Below, in pieces: positions 1 to 4,382 of a DNA stretch of 5,104 bases (the stretch's first letter is position 1; every line of letters begins with the position of its first letter). The stretch is from an uncultured Actinomycetes bacterium (lineage in GTDB: Bacteria; Actinomycetota; Actinomycetes; Nanopelagicales; Nanopelagicaceae). The stretch is taken from positions 1 through 5,104 of the forward strand of contig CAIMBV010000233.1 of NCBI GenBank assembly GCA_903839355.1. Direction: 5' to 3'. The notes beneath the pieces were generated by a model. It was not told the DNA's origin and searched no databases. It saw only the letters and a program-made list of their open reading frames with translations. The position numbers and the translations under genes were made by a program.

Positions 1-441
1 ACGATTGAATCCGTTTGGGATGCCTGGGTCGATCCTGAGAAACTAGAAAGTTGGTACCACCCCACTGATCTTGCAAATGTTGAGGGGTTAACCAATTCCA
101 AGCCGGATATTGGCGGCGAGTGGTCCATTGCCGTCTCGGTACCAGCACATAATTTTGTCGCATATTTTTATGGAATCTATCTAGAAGTAGAACTCCATCA
201 GAAGCTCGAACACACCATGTTCTACACGCAATCGTTGGAAGAGTTCCACGCTAAGGATTTGGAGAAGGATTTCCACAAAGTGCTCGTTGAATTTCGGGAA
301 CATGGCCCAAAAACTTGGGTGAAGTTCTCGCAGTTTGGTGAATTACCTGATGGCCAAGCAGATCAAGCTAAAGCGGGCATGGAAAGTTACTTTGATTCTT
401 TGGCAAATTTTCTATCGAAAAGCCACTCGGAGATAGCTTAG
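1..441 (+). CDS. SRPBCC/AHSA1-like domain protein, 5' truncated
   Basis: The frame is open from base 1 and gives 146 residues to a TAG stop. The start codon lies outside the window. The visible N-terminus (ESVWDAWVDPEKLESWYHP) matches the first helix of the SRPBCC/AHSA1 fold (activator of Hsp90 ATPase homologue 1-like), which usually reads 'vWdAwtDPe.l..Ww.P'. A GGEW strand motif follows, and the end AGMESYFDSLANFL matches the family's long C-terminal helix (GW...LdrLa..L). Compared with typical members of about 150-165 residues, perhaps 15-20 residues are missing. Proteins of this fold bind hydrophobic ligands in a helix-grip cavity, and most bacterial members have no assigned substrate. They are often encoded beside an ArsR-type regulator of the kind found here at 3646-4014. 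The next gene starts 4 nt after the stop, so the two are probably cotranscribed. Family assignment is firm; function is unknown. Confidence 0.85.
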   Translation, partial: TIESVWDAWVDPEKLESWYHPTDLANVEGLTNSKPDIGGEWSIAVSVPAHNFVAYFYGIYLEVELHQKLEHTMFYTQSLEEFHAKDLEKDFHKVLVEFREHGPKTWVKFSQFGELPDGQADQAKAGMESYFDSLANFLSKSHSEIA

Positions 442-445
442 GTAA

Positions 446-1102
446 GTGCTCATACTTCTCCCTCCGAGTGAGGGAAAAACCGATGGGGCGCGCCTTAATC
501 CACATTGGATGAGGGATCTCTCATTTAGTGATCAACTAGCCATTCGTCGGAACCAACTTATAAATCAGATGGGTATACCCCTCAACACCGAGCCGGTATC
601 GCCAGCGATCGATATCTTTCAAGGTGTTCTCTACAAATCGCTGGACTATCGCTCGCTCTCTGAACAAGCCCAGAAAAGAGCGAACCCACATCTCTTAATT
701 TTCTCGGGTCTCTTTGGTGCCATCCGCCCACTCGATGAAATTCCAAACCATAAACATAAAATGAAATCCTCCGACTGGAGTGAACTACTCCCCCCAGTCC
801 TTGAAAGAATCGAATCTAATCTGATCGTCGATTGCCGCTCATCCACATACTCGTCTGTTTGGAGACCCAACCCAGCGATCACCGTAAACATTCGTGTCTT
901 TCAAGAGATTTCAGGGAAGCTATCAATCATCACGCATATGTCCAAGAAATATCGAGGTGAGCTAACTCGTAAATTACTGGAAGGGCCGAATCCGCAAACC
1001 CCTGAAGAATTACACTTAAATGCAGGGGAAACCTTTGATGCTCAGTTGCATCAACCTGTGCGAGGCAAGCCTTGGTTTCTGGATCTCATCATTCATAACT
1101 AA
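446..1102 (+). CDS. yaaA: Peroxide stress protein YaaA (DUF328/UPF0246 family)
   Basis: This is a complete 218-residue member of the YaaA family. In E. coli YaaA limits intracellular free iron and so reduces DNA and protein damage during hydrogen peroxide stress; the protein is cytosolic and binds DNA. Family blocks seen here are LLPPSEGKT at residues 4-12 (the actinobacterial form of the N-terminus), FQGVLY at 58-63, SGLFGAIRPLDEIPNHKHKM at 87-106, DCRSS at 129-133 and THMSKKYRG at 163-171. It is shorter than the about 258-residue E. coli protein but contains all main blocks through to the C-terminus. The start is GTG, chosen because the conserved motif begins at residue 4 and no upstream start is possible before the preceding stop. 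There is no good Shine-Dalgarno (only AGG at 440-442), so translation is probably coupled to the SRPBCC gene ending 4 nt upstream. Family call is very likely correct; the physiological role here is inferred. Confidence 0.93.
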   Translation: MLILLPPSEGKTDGARLNPHWMRDLSFSDQLAIRRNQLINQMGIPLNTEPVSPAIDIFQGVLYKSLDYRSLSEQAQKRANPHLLIFSGLFGAIRPLDEIPNHKHKMKSSDWSELLPPVLERIESNLIVDCRSSTYSSVWRPNPAITVNIRVFQEISGKLSIITHMSKKYRGELTRKLLEGPNPQTPEELHLNAGETFDAQLHQPVRGKPWFLDLIIHN

Positions 1103-1120
1103 TCCAAGCCTTGATTTTCG

Positions 1121-1150
1121 TTGTCTAAGGAGATGCTCAAACACTAGTAT
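1121..1150 (+). promoter_or_regulatory. Possible promoter of the alpha/beta hydrolase gene
   Basis: The 87-bp gap after yaaA holds TTGTCT (1121-1126) and TAGTAT (1145-1150) with an 18-bp spacer, each a 4/6 match to sigma-70-type -35 and -10 hexamers. Transcription would start near 1157, about 33 nt before the ATG. I see no terminator hairpin in this gap, so read-through from yaaA is also possible. This is a pattern match only. Confidence 0.3.
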
Positions 1151-1189
1151 CAGAAAATTGAGCGGCGAACTTATAAGCAAGGAGCTCCG

Positions 1190-2038
1190 ATGTCAGCGTT
1201 GACCGAGTACGAATTATCTGAAATTGAGCACGCTAATCGCGAGGATAAGCAAACTGTAATTTTTATACACGGCCTGTGGATGCTACCGAGCAGCTGGGCG
1301 CATTGGCAGAGTTACTTTGAATCTAAAAGCTTCGTAGCTCTTTCAGTTCGTTGGCCAGGGGATACTCAAAGCGTTGAAGAGGCTCGCAACTCACCAGATT
1401 TATTTGCTGGACATTCGGTTCCGCAAATCACCGCGGGTATCGCGGAGTTCATTTCAAAACTTAATAGGAAGCCGATACTAATTGGTCACTCCTTTGGAGG
1501 GCTCATCGCGCAAAAGTTAGCGGGCCAAGGTTTATCGCTCTGCACCGTCGCAATAGATCCAGCTCCGTTCAAGGGAGTTTTACCGCTGCCAGTATCCGTC
1601 TTGAAGGCTTTTATGCCTATCCTCCTCAAGCCGGCAGATCGTAATCGTGCCGTTTCACTGACTCAGGCCCAATTCCGTTTCGGTTTTGGAAACGCAATCA
1701 GCGAGCAAGAGTCCAATGAGCTTTACAGGGAGTACGCGGTTCCAACCCCCGGAAAACCTTTATTTGAAGGAGCGGTGGCAAATTTCAATCCGAAAGCCGG
1801 AACGAAAGTTAATTTAAACAATCCCGAGCGAGGTCCACTTCTGATTATTTCTGGGGAATTTGATCACGTGGTGCCTAGAGCCATGACAACTGCAGCGTTC
1901 AAACTCCAAGGCAAGAATGAGAACAAGACTGAGTTCGTTGAAATTCCTGGACGCGGACATTCTCTTGTCATTGATAAGGGTTGGCAAGAAGTTGCCGATC
2001 AGTCTCTCAAATTTATTCACGAGAATGTAAAGGCTTAA
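1190..2038 (+). CDS. Alpha/beta hydrolase fold protein
   Basis: This is a complete 282-residue serine hydrolase of the alpha/beta fold, cytosolic with no signal peptide. The first strand VIFIHGLW (23-30) carries the HG oxyanion motif at 27-28. The nucleophile elbow GHSFGG gives Ser101. The acid is Asp225 in SGEFDHVVP, and the catalytic base is His257 in GRGHS, so the triad is complete. A cap region lies roughly between residues 125 and 205. The ATG start has AAGGAG at 1179-1184 with a 5-nt spacer, which fixes the start well. Lipases, esterases, haloperoxidase-like and ring-cleavage-product hydrolases share these features, and nothing here identifies the substrate. It sits 87 bp after yaaA on the same strand and converges with the arsenate reductase gene 15 bp downstream, so it marks the end of the leftward block and is probably not part of the arsenic locus. 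Confidence 0.92.
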   Translation: MSALTEYELSEIEHANREDKQTVIFIHGLWMLPSSWAHWQSYFESKSFVALSVRWPGDTQSVEEARNSPDLFAGHSVPQITAGIAEFISKLNRKPILIGHSFGGLIAQKLAGQGLSLCTVAIDPAPFKGVLPLPVSVLKAFMPILLKPADRNRAVSLTQAQFRFGFGNAISEQESNELYREYAVPTPGKPLFEGAVANFNPKAGTKVNLNNPERGPLLIISGEFDHVVPRAMTTAAFKLQGKNENKTEFVEIPGRGHSLVIDKGWQEVADQSLKFIHENVKA

Positions 2039-2053
2039 ATTCTTTCCTACGAA

Positions 2054-2458
2054 TTAAAGTGGGAGTAGTTCCCTTAGTAGTTTTTCAACCCGCACCTTGA
2101 TCTCATCGCGGACTTTGCGAACAAATTCCAAGTTCTGCCCAGCGGGATCTTCTAAAACCCAATCCTCATAGCGTTTTCCTGGAAATATCGGACATGCATC
2201 TCCGCACCCCATAGTGATCACGGCATCGGACTCAAAAACTGCCTCTGTGGTCAAAATCTTGGGTTGCTGATTAGAAATATCTATCCCGACTTCTGCCATC
2301 GCTTCTACTGCAATCGGATTGATTGAATCCTTGGGGGCAGATCCTGCAGATAACACTTCTACTTTATCGCCCGCGAGTTCGAGCATAAATCCCGCAGCCA
2401 TTTGAGATCTACCGGCGTTGTGAACGCAGACGAAGAGAACGGCTGGTTTCTTATTCAT
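2054..2458 (-). CDS. arsC: Arsenate reductase, low-molecular-weight phosphatase family
   Basis: This 134-residue cytosolic enzyme reduces arsenate to arsenite. The P-loop CVHNAGRS gives the catalytic Cys11 and Arg17 (C-X5-R). Asp104 in EDPAG is the general acid of this fold. Two further cysteines, Cys85 and Cys89, lie in MGCGDACP before the DPAG loop. In thioredoxin-coupled ArsC enzymes, cysteines in this region shuttle a disulfide; in the mycothiol-dependent actinobacterial enzymes, only the P-loop cysteine is needed. The sequence alone does not decide which cofactor is used. The ATG has AAGGAG at 2465-2470 (minus strand) with a 6-nt spacer. The gene overlaps the aquaporin gene by 8 nt in another frame, so the two are translated together. 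The pairing makes sense because the product arsenite is the likely cargo of the channel. Family call is near certain, and arsenate as substrate is well supported by the ArsR and aquaporin neighbours. Confidence 0.95.
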   Translation of the reverse strand: MNKKPAVLFVCVHNAGRSQMAAGFMLELAGDKVEVLSAGSAPKDSINPIAVEAMAEVGIDISNQQPKILTTEAVFESDAVITMGCGDACPIFPGKRYEDWVLEDPAGQNLEFVRKVRDEIKVRVEKLLRELLPL

Positions 2459-3113
2459 GTTTAACTCCTTCTTTAAAAGCTATCGCTAAAAGTGTTCCAA
2501 TCGCCCCACCAAGCATTTGGGCCACGATGAAGAGTGGGATAGATCGCATAGCTATTCCGGCAAAGGTGTTACTCAACCCGCGCGCAAAGGTCACAGCGGG
2601 GTTTGCAAAAGATGTGGAGGAAGTAAAGAAATAGGCACTTCCTATCCAGGCAGAAACCAAAATTGGAATTGCGTTGGCTCTCTTTTGATAGTTCATCAAC
2701 TGAATGATGAGCAACAATCCTGCAGTAGCCACAACCTCTCCAAGAAAGAGATTTAATCCAGATCTTGAATGGGAAGAGAGATTTATCGCTCCCCTTTTAA
2801 ACATAAGGTTCGCCAAAATTGCACCGCAGGCGCCACCTACAAATTGCGCAACTAAGTATCCAAGCGCATCCACAAGAGAAATCCGTTTGAAAGGGAGCTC
2901 CGCTAAAGTCACCACCGGATTGAAATGCGCACCACTGATTGGCGCAAAGATCGCGATAATGATTCCCAAGACCAACACCGTCGAAATGGTGTTGATGAGC
3001 AACTGAAGACCTACATCCCTAGTGAGATTAGTTGCCATGATCCCCGAACCCACGACAACGGCAACTAATATGCCGGTGCCGAGGAATTCGGCTAAGTACT
3101 TTCTACCTTGCAC
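2451..3113 (-). CDS. aqpS: Arsenic-type aquaporin (MIP family), likely arsenite exit channel
   Basis: This 220-residue membrane protein of the major intrinsic protein family has about six hydrophobic segments and two half-helix motifs: HFNPVV with NPV at residues 65-67, and FANPAVTF with NPA at 171-173. The arginine that normally follows the second NPA and forms the narrow selectivity filter is replaced by Val174; Arg178 lies four residues later. This NPAV...AR form is what I recall from aquaporins inside ars operons, such as the AqpS type, where the channel lets arsenite leave down its gradient in place of an ArsB or Acr3 pump. The GTG start is chosen because MQGRKYLAEFLGT is the expected N-terminus. 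It has no Shine-Dalgarno and directly abuts the stop of the upstream Cys-rich ORF, implying translational coupling. The arsC gene overlaps its 3' end by 8 nt. The symbol is by analogy; arsenite transport is inferred from subfamily and context. Confidence 0.9.
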   Translation of the reverse strand: MQGRKYLAEFLGTGILVAVVVGSGIMATNLTRDVGLQLLINTISTVLVLGIIIAIFAPISGAHFNPVVTLAELPFKRISLVDALGYLVAQFVGGACGAILANLMFKRGAINLSSHSRSGLNLFLGEVVATAGLLLIIQLMNYQKRANAIPILVSAWIGSAYFFTSSTSFANPAVTFARGLSNTFAGIAMRSIPLFIVAQMLGGAIGTLLAIAFKEGVKHE

Positions 3114-3118
3114 TTAGC
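3091..3118 (-). promoter_or_regulatory. Hairpin enclosing the Cys-rich ORF stop and the aquaporin GTG start
   Basis: In the minus-strand transcript, GCUAAGUGC (3118 down to 3110) can pair with GUACUUAGC (3099 down to 3091). This gives a 9-bp stem with one G-U pair and a 10-nt loop. The stem holds both the UAA stop of the small ORF and the whole GUG start of the aquaporin gene. A ribosome finishing the small ORF would melt it, which suits coupled translation since the aquaporin gene lacks its own ribosome binding site. The pairing is seen in the sequence; the regulatory role is inferred. Confidence 0.55.
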
Positions 3119-3194
3119 AGCAGGGTGTGGCGCAGCAGCAGGGATCGCACTTGCATACCTGGCAACAGCAGGCTGTCTCAGTATTTTGAGTCAT
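3114..3194 (-). CDS. Cysteine-rich 26-residue peptide, first gene of the ars operon
   Basis: This small ORF encodes 26 residues, 10 of them cysteine (positions 9-11, 14, 16, 19-21, 25, 26), after a polar cysteine-free start MTQNTETA. Nine of ten cysteine codons are TGC. The cysteines form CCC, CxxCxC and CC clusters, as in metallothioneins; there is no histidine or aromatic residue. Translation is well supported: a perfect AGGAGG lies 4 nt before the ATG, the best ribosome binding site in the window, and the TAA stop directly abuts the GTG of the aquaporin gene. It is promoter-proximal in an operon that ArsR probably controls. I do not recognise the family. Two readings fit: a thiol peptide that binds arsenite or a soft metal, or a poly-cysteine leader whose translation tunes the downstream genes according to cysteine supply. 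It is short enough for automated annotation to miss. Confidence 0.8.
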   Translation of the reverse strand: MTQNTETACCCQVCKCDPCCCATPCC

Positions 3195-3198
3195 TTTT

Positions 3199-3204
3199 CC
3201 TCCT
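3199..3204 (-). promoter_or_regulatory. Ribosome binding site of the Cys-rich ORF
   Basis: The minus strand reads AGGAGG, then AAAA, then ATG. It is a full match to the anti-Shine-Dalgarno core and is the main evidence that the 26-codon ORF is translated. Confidence 0.85.
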
Positions 3205-3220
3205 ATTGATGTTTATCAAT
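3205..3220. promoter_or_regulatory. ArsR-type operator 1 (ATTGAT-N4-ATCAAT)
   Basis: ATTGATGTTTATCAAT is a perfect 6-4-6 palindrome. It covers the likely -35 of the arsR promoter and the expected transcription start of the minus-strand ars operon, ending next to that operon's ribosome binding site. It matches the second site at 3239-3254 at 13 of 16 positions. ArsR/SmtB dimers bind AT-rich palindromes of this size, so repression in both directions is the natural inference. Confidence 0.7.
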
Positions 3221-3234
3221 GCGTAAATTAATAC
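3206..3234 (+). promoter_or_regulatory. Predicted arsR promoter
   Basis: TTGATG (3206-3211) and TAATAC (3229-3234) have a 17-bp spacer, giving a start near 3241. A second -10-like hexamer, GATACT (3242-3247), would place the start at or next to the ATG at 3253 and yield a leaderless message, but it has no good -35. The two operators flank this promoter, consistent with autorepression. Confidence 0.5.
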
Positions 3235-3253
3235 TCAAATTGATACTTGTCAA
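3225..3253 (-). promoter_or_regulatory. Predicted promoter of the Cys-rich peptide-aquaporin-arsC operon
   Basis: On the minus strand, consensus TTGACA (3253-3248) is followed after 17 bp by TAATTT (3230-3225). Transcription would start near 3218, leaving a leader of about 24 nt that contains the AGGAGG. Operator 2 covers the -35 and operator 1 covers the start site. The promoter overlaps the divergent arsR promoter almost completely. Confidence 0.55.
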
Positions 3254-3254
3254 T
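3239..3254. promoter_or_regulatory. ArsR-type operator 2 (ATTGA-N6-TCAAT)
   Basis: ATTGATACTTGTCAAT has perfect 5-bp arms and the same overall length and outer bases as operator 1. It overlaps the -35 of the minus-strand promoter and reaches the first two bases of the chosen arsR ATG. The centres of the two sites are 34 bp apart, a little over three helical turns, so both dimers could sit on nearly the same face of the DNA. Confidence 0.65.
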
Positions 3255-3603
3255 GTATGATTCGAACATGTCGGTCACCGTCGCACTTTCTAAATCCCCT
3301 GCCGAGCTGGGCACCCTTGCTACGCAGTTCAAAGCGCTGGGTGATCCAACCCGACTCGATTTAATGATGAACGTGGCAACGAGCGCAGACTCTGAGGCCT
3401 GTGTCTGTGATTTAACCCCAGATACGGGGCTAACTCAGGGCACCGTAAGCCATCATCTTCGGATACTGGTTGAAGCCGGTCTTTTAAATCGGGATCAGCG
3501 CGGAAAATGGTCTTATTACTCGCTCACTGATTCAGCGAAGAACATTTTGAGCTCCCTTAATCTTTCGATCTCCTCGAATAAAACTAAGTCTTCTAGTTGT
3601 TAA
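3253..3603 (+). CDS. arsR: ArsR/SmtB family metalloid-responsive repressor
   Basis: This 116-residue winged-helix repressor releases its operator when arsenite or another soft metal binds. Seen here are FKALGDPTRLDLM (residues 26-38), the typical ArsR entry helix, then ACVCDL with Cys50 and Cys52 at the position of the ELCVCDL arsenite site of classical ArsR. The recognition helix region is TQGTVSHHLRILVEAGLL, and the wing contains RGKWSYYSL. A third cysteine is the final residue (Cys116), which could supply a third sulfur ligand. The start is uncertain: ATG at 3253 is chosen because a leaderless message fits the promoter spacing. TTG at 3247 lies inside operator 2, and ATG at 3268 would remove five residues; none has a Shine-Dalgarno. 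It is transcribed divergently from the ars operon across shared operators. Family call is certain; arsenite as inducer is strongly suggested by neighbours, while antimonite or cadmium is not excluded. Confidence 0.93.
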   Translation: MYDSNMSVTVALSKSPAELGTLATQFKALGDPTRLDLMMNVATSADSEACVCDLTPDTGLTQGTVSHHLRILVEAGLLNRDQRGKWSYYSLTDSAKNILSSLNLSISSNKTKSSSC

Positions 3604-3608
3604 AACTC

Positions 3609-3637
3609 TTGACGAGTTCATACTTAACTAATAAGTT
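3609..3637 (+). promoter_or_regulatory. Predicted promoter of the second ArsR-type regulator
   Basis: TTGACG (3609-3614) and TAAGTT (3632-3637) have a 17-bp spacer, placing the start at about 3644-3646, at or just before the ATG at 3646. There is no Shine-Dalgarno, so a leaderless message is likely. The palindrome at 3620-3643 covers the -10. Confidence 0.5.
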
Positions 3638-3643
3638 AAGTAT
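3620..3643. promoter_or_regulatory. Perfect 10-4-10 palindrome, probable autoregulatory operator
   Basis: The arms ATACTTAACT and AGTTAAGTAT are perfect complements around AATA. The site spans the predicted -10 and ends 2 bp before the ATG of the downstream regulator, as expected for autorepression. Its sequence differs from the two arsR operators, so the two regulators probably do not share sites. An RNA terminator is less likely because the stem is AT-rich and no T-run follows. Confidence 0.7.
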
Positions 3644-3645
3644 TA

Positions 3646-4014
3646 ATGAAAGCCACCGAAAAGAACCTAAATCTCGTATTTGATGCTCTCGCAAACGAGC
3701 ATCGTCGAGAGATGATTTACCACCTGAGCCTGCAGCCGGCTTCCATTAGCGATCTAGCGGCGGCGCGTGATCTCTCACTGCAGGCGATACACAAACACAT
3801 AAACCTGCTTGTAGAAGCTGGCATGGTCACTCGAAAAAAGTCTGGGAGAACAACCTTCTTGACTCTAAATCGCTCATCAATGCGAGAGATCCAAAGTTGG
3901 ATCAATCAGTTCCAGGCTCATTGGGATGGCGGCAATGAGACTTTGGAAAATTATTCACAAACCATTGAATTCAAAAAGGGATTGAAGTCCCCCAACAAGA
4001 AGGAGAAGAAGTGA
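3646..4014 (+). CDS. ArsR-type winged-helix regulator, cysteine-free (AHSA1-associated subfamily)
   Basis: This 122-residue DNA-binding protein has LVFDALANEHRREMIYHL at residues 10-27, a helix-turn-helix over about 31-58 (ISDLAAARDLSLQAIHKHIN followed by LLVEAGM) and a wing at 61-74 (VTRKKSGRTTFLTL). The C-terminal helix SWINQFQAHW is typical of the ArsR-like regulators encoded with SRPBCC/AHSA1 genes. It contains no cysteine, so it cannot use the thiolate site of ArsR and probably senses something other than arsenite. The last residues are strongly basic (SPNKKEKK). The ATG has no Shine-Dalgarno and sits right after the palindrome and promoter, which suits a leaderless start. The stop overlaps the YCII gene by 4 bp (GTGA), so the two form an operon. 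Family is clear; ligand and targets are unknown. Confidence 0.88.
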   Translation: MKATEKNLNLVFDALANEHRREMIYHLSLQPASISDLAAARDLSLQAIHKHINLLVEAGMVTRKKSGRTTFLTLNRSSMREIQSWINQFQAHWDGGNETLENYSQTIEFKKGLKSPNKKEKK

Positions 4015-4301
4015 AGAAATTTCTATTTATTTACAATGCCAGCCCAGAACAAGGCTCGGACACGATGGAGTCCTGGATGGCTTGGTTCGGATCTATCGGA
4101 GAACATCTCGTAGATGTCGGTAACCCTATTCAAGGCGGAACTCTTGTGAAGGGTGGGAGCGTCACCGAGCTCACCTCGTTCGATGACTTGGTTGGTGGGT
4201 ACTCGCTAATCAATGCCAACGACATTGAGGAAGCGGCGAAATTGGCTAAGACCTGCCCAAATGAAGCAGGAATTCGAATCTTTGAAACGATACCTATGTA
4301 G
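4011..4301 (+). CDS. YCII-related domain protein
   Basis: This 96-residue cytosolic protein of the YCII/DGPF-like alpha/beta ferredoxin fold begins with the expected strand KKFLFIYNA and continues with MESWMAWFGSIGEHLVDVGNP (about residues 19-39) and GYSLINANDIEEAAKLAKTCP (63-83), close to the family pattern 'GYSi.eAdsldaAvelAk.CP'. Members are small, probably dimeric and mostly uncharacterised; a few relatives take part in aromatic degradation or sit beside ECF sigma factors. The GTG start has AAGGAG at 4000-4005 with a 5-nt spacer and overlaps the upstream stop codon, so translation is coupled to the regulator. The regulator plausibly controls this gene. Function is not assigned. Confidence 0.85.
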   Translation: MKKFLFIYNASPEQGSDTMESWMAWFGSIGEHLVDVGNPIQGGTLVKGGSVTELTSFDDLVGGYSLINANDIEEAAKLAKTCPNEAGIRIFETIPM

Positions 4302-4317
4302 TCGGAAGGCGCTTAAT

Positions 4318-4374
4318 CCTCGATTTCTCAAACCCTCTCTCGGCGAGGCCGAAGTAGACTAAGAGCAATCGAGG
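4318..4374 (+). promoter_or_regulatory. Inverted repeat in the tdh leader overlapping its ribosome binding site
   Basis: CCTCGATT (4318-4325) and AATCGAGG (4367-4374) are perfect 8-bp complements enclosing 41 nt. Inside is a second stem, TCGGC (4340-4344) with GCCGA (4348-4352), around a GAG loop. The right outer arm overlaps AGGGAG (4372-4377), the tdh Shine-Dalgarno, so the fold could limit initiation. It has no T-run and does not look like a terminator, and I recognise no riboswitch class. The 81-bp gap shows no clear promoter. Confidence 0.4.
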
Positions 4375-4382
4375 GAGTATTT

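Noticed and set aside
646..891. Minus-strand open frame inside yaaA
   Set aside because: It is antisense to conserved YaaA motifs and shows no recognisable domain.
1133..1147. Four-codon ORF after AAGGAG in the gap upstream of the hydrolase
   Set aside because: It is too short to carry information beyond chance, and the hydrolase has its own good ribosome binding site.
1020..1202. Plus-strand open frame spanning the yaaA end and the gap before the hydrolase
   Set aside because: It overlaps both flanking genes out of frame and its translation resembles no protein.
2036..2056. Possible bidirectional terminator between the convergent hydrolase and arsC genes (AATTC...GAATT)
   Set aside because: The arms are only 5 bp and AT-rich, and there is no GC stem or clear T-run; too weak to call.
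2517..3006. Plus-strand open frames inside the aquaporin gene
   Set aside because: They are antisense to a well-supported membrane protein gene, and their translations show no family features.
3117..3170. Repeated GCA/CAG triplets on the plus strand, resembling a short microsatellite
   Set aside because: They are the complement of TGC cysteine codons in the minus-strand small ORF, and the interruptions fall on codon boundaries of that ORF.
3247..3249. TTG as the arsR start codon
   Set aside because: It lies inside operator 2, has no Shine-Dalgarno, and an ATG follows two codons later that fits the promoter spacing better.
3620..3643. Palindrome read as a rho-independent terminator for arsR
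   Set aside because: The stem is AT-rich with no trailing T-run, and it overlaps promoter hexamers just before the next start codon, which favours an operator.
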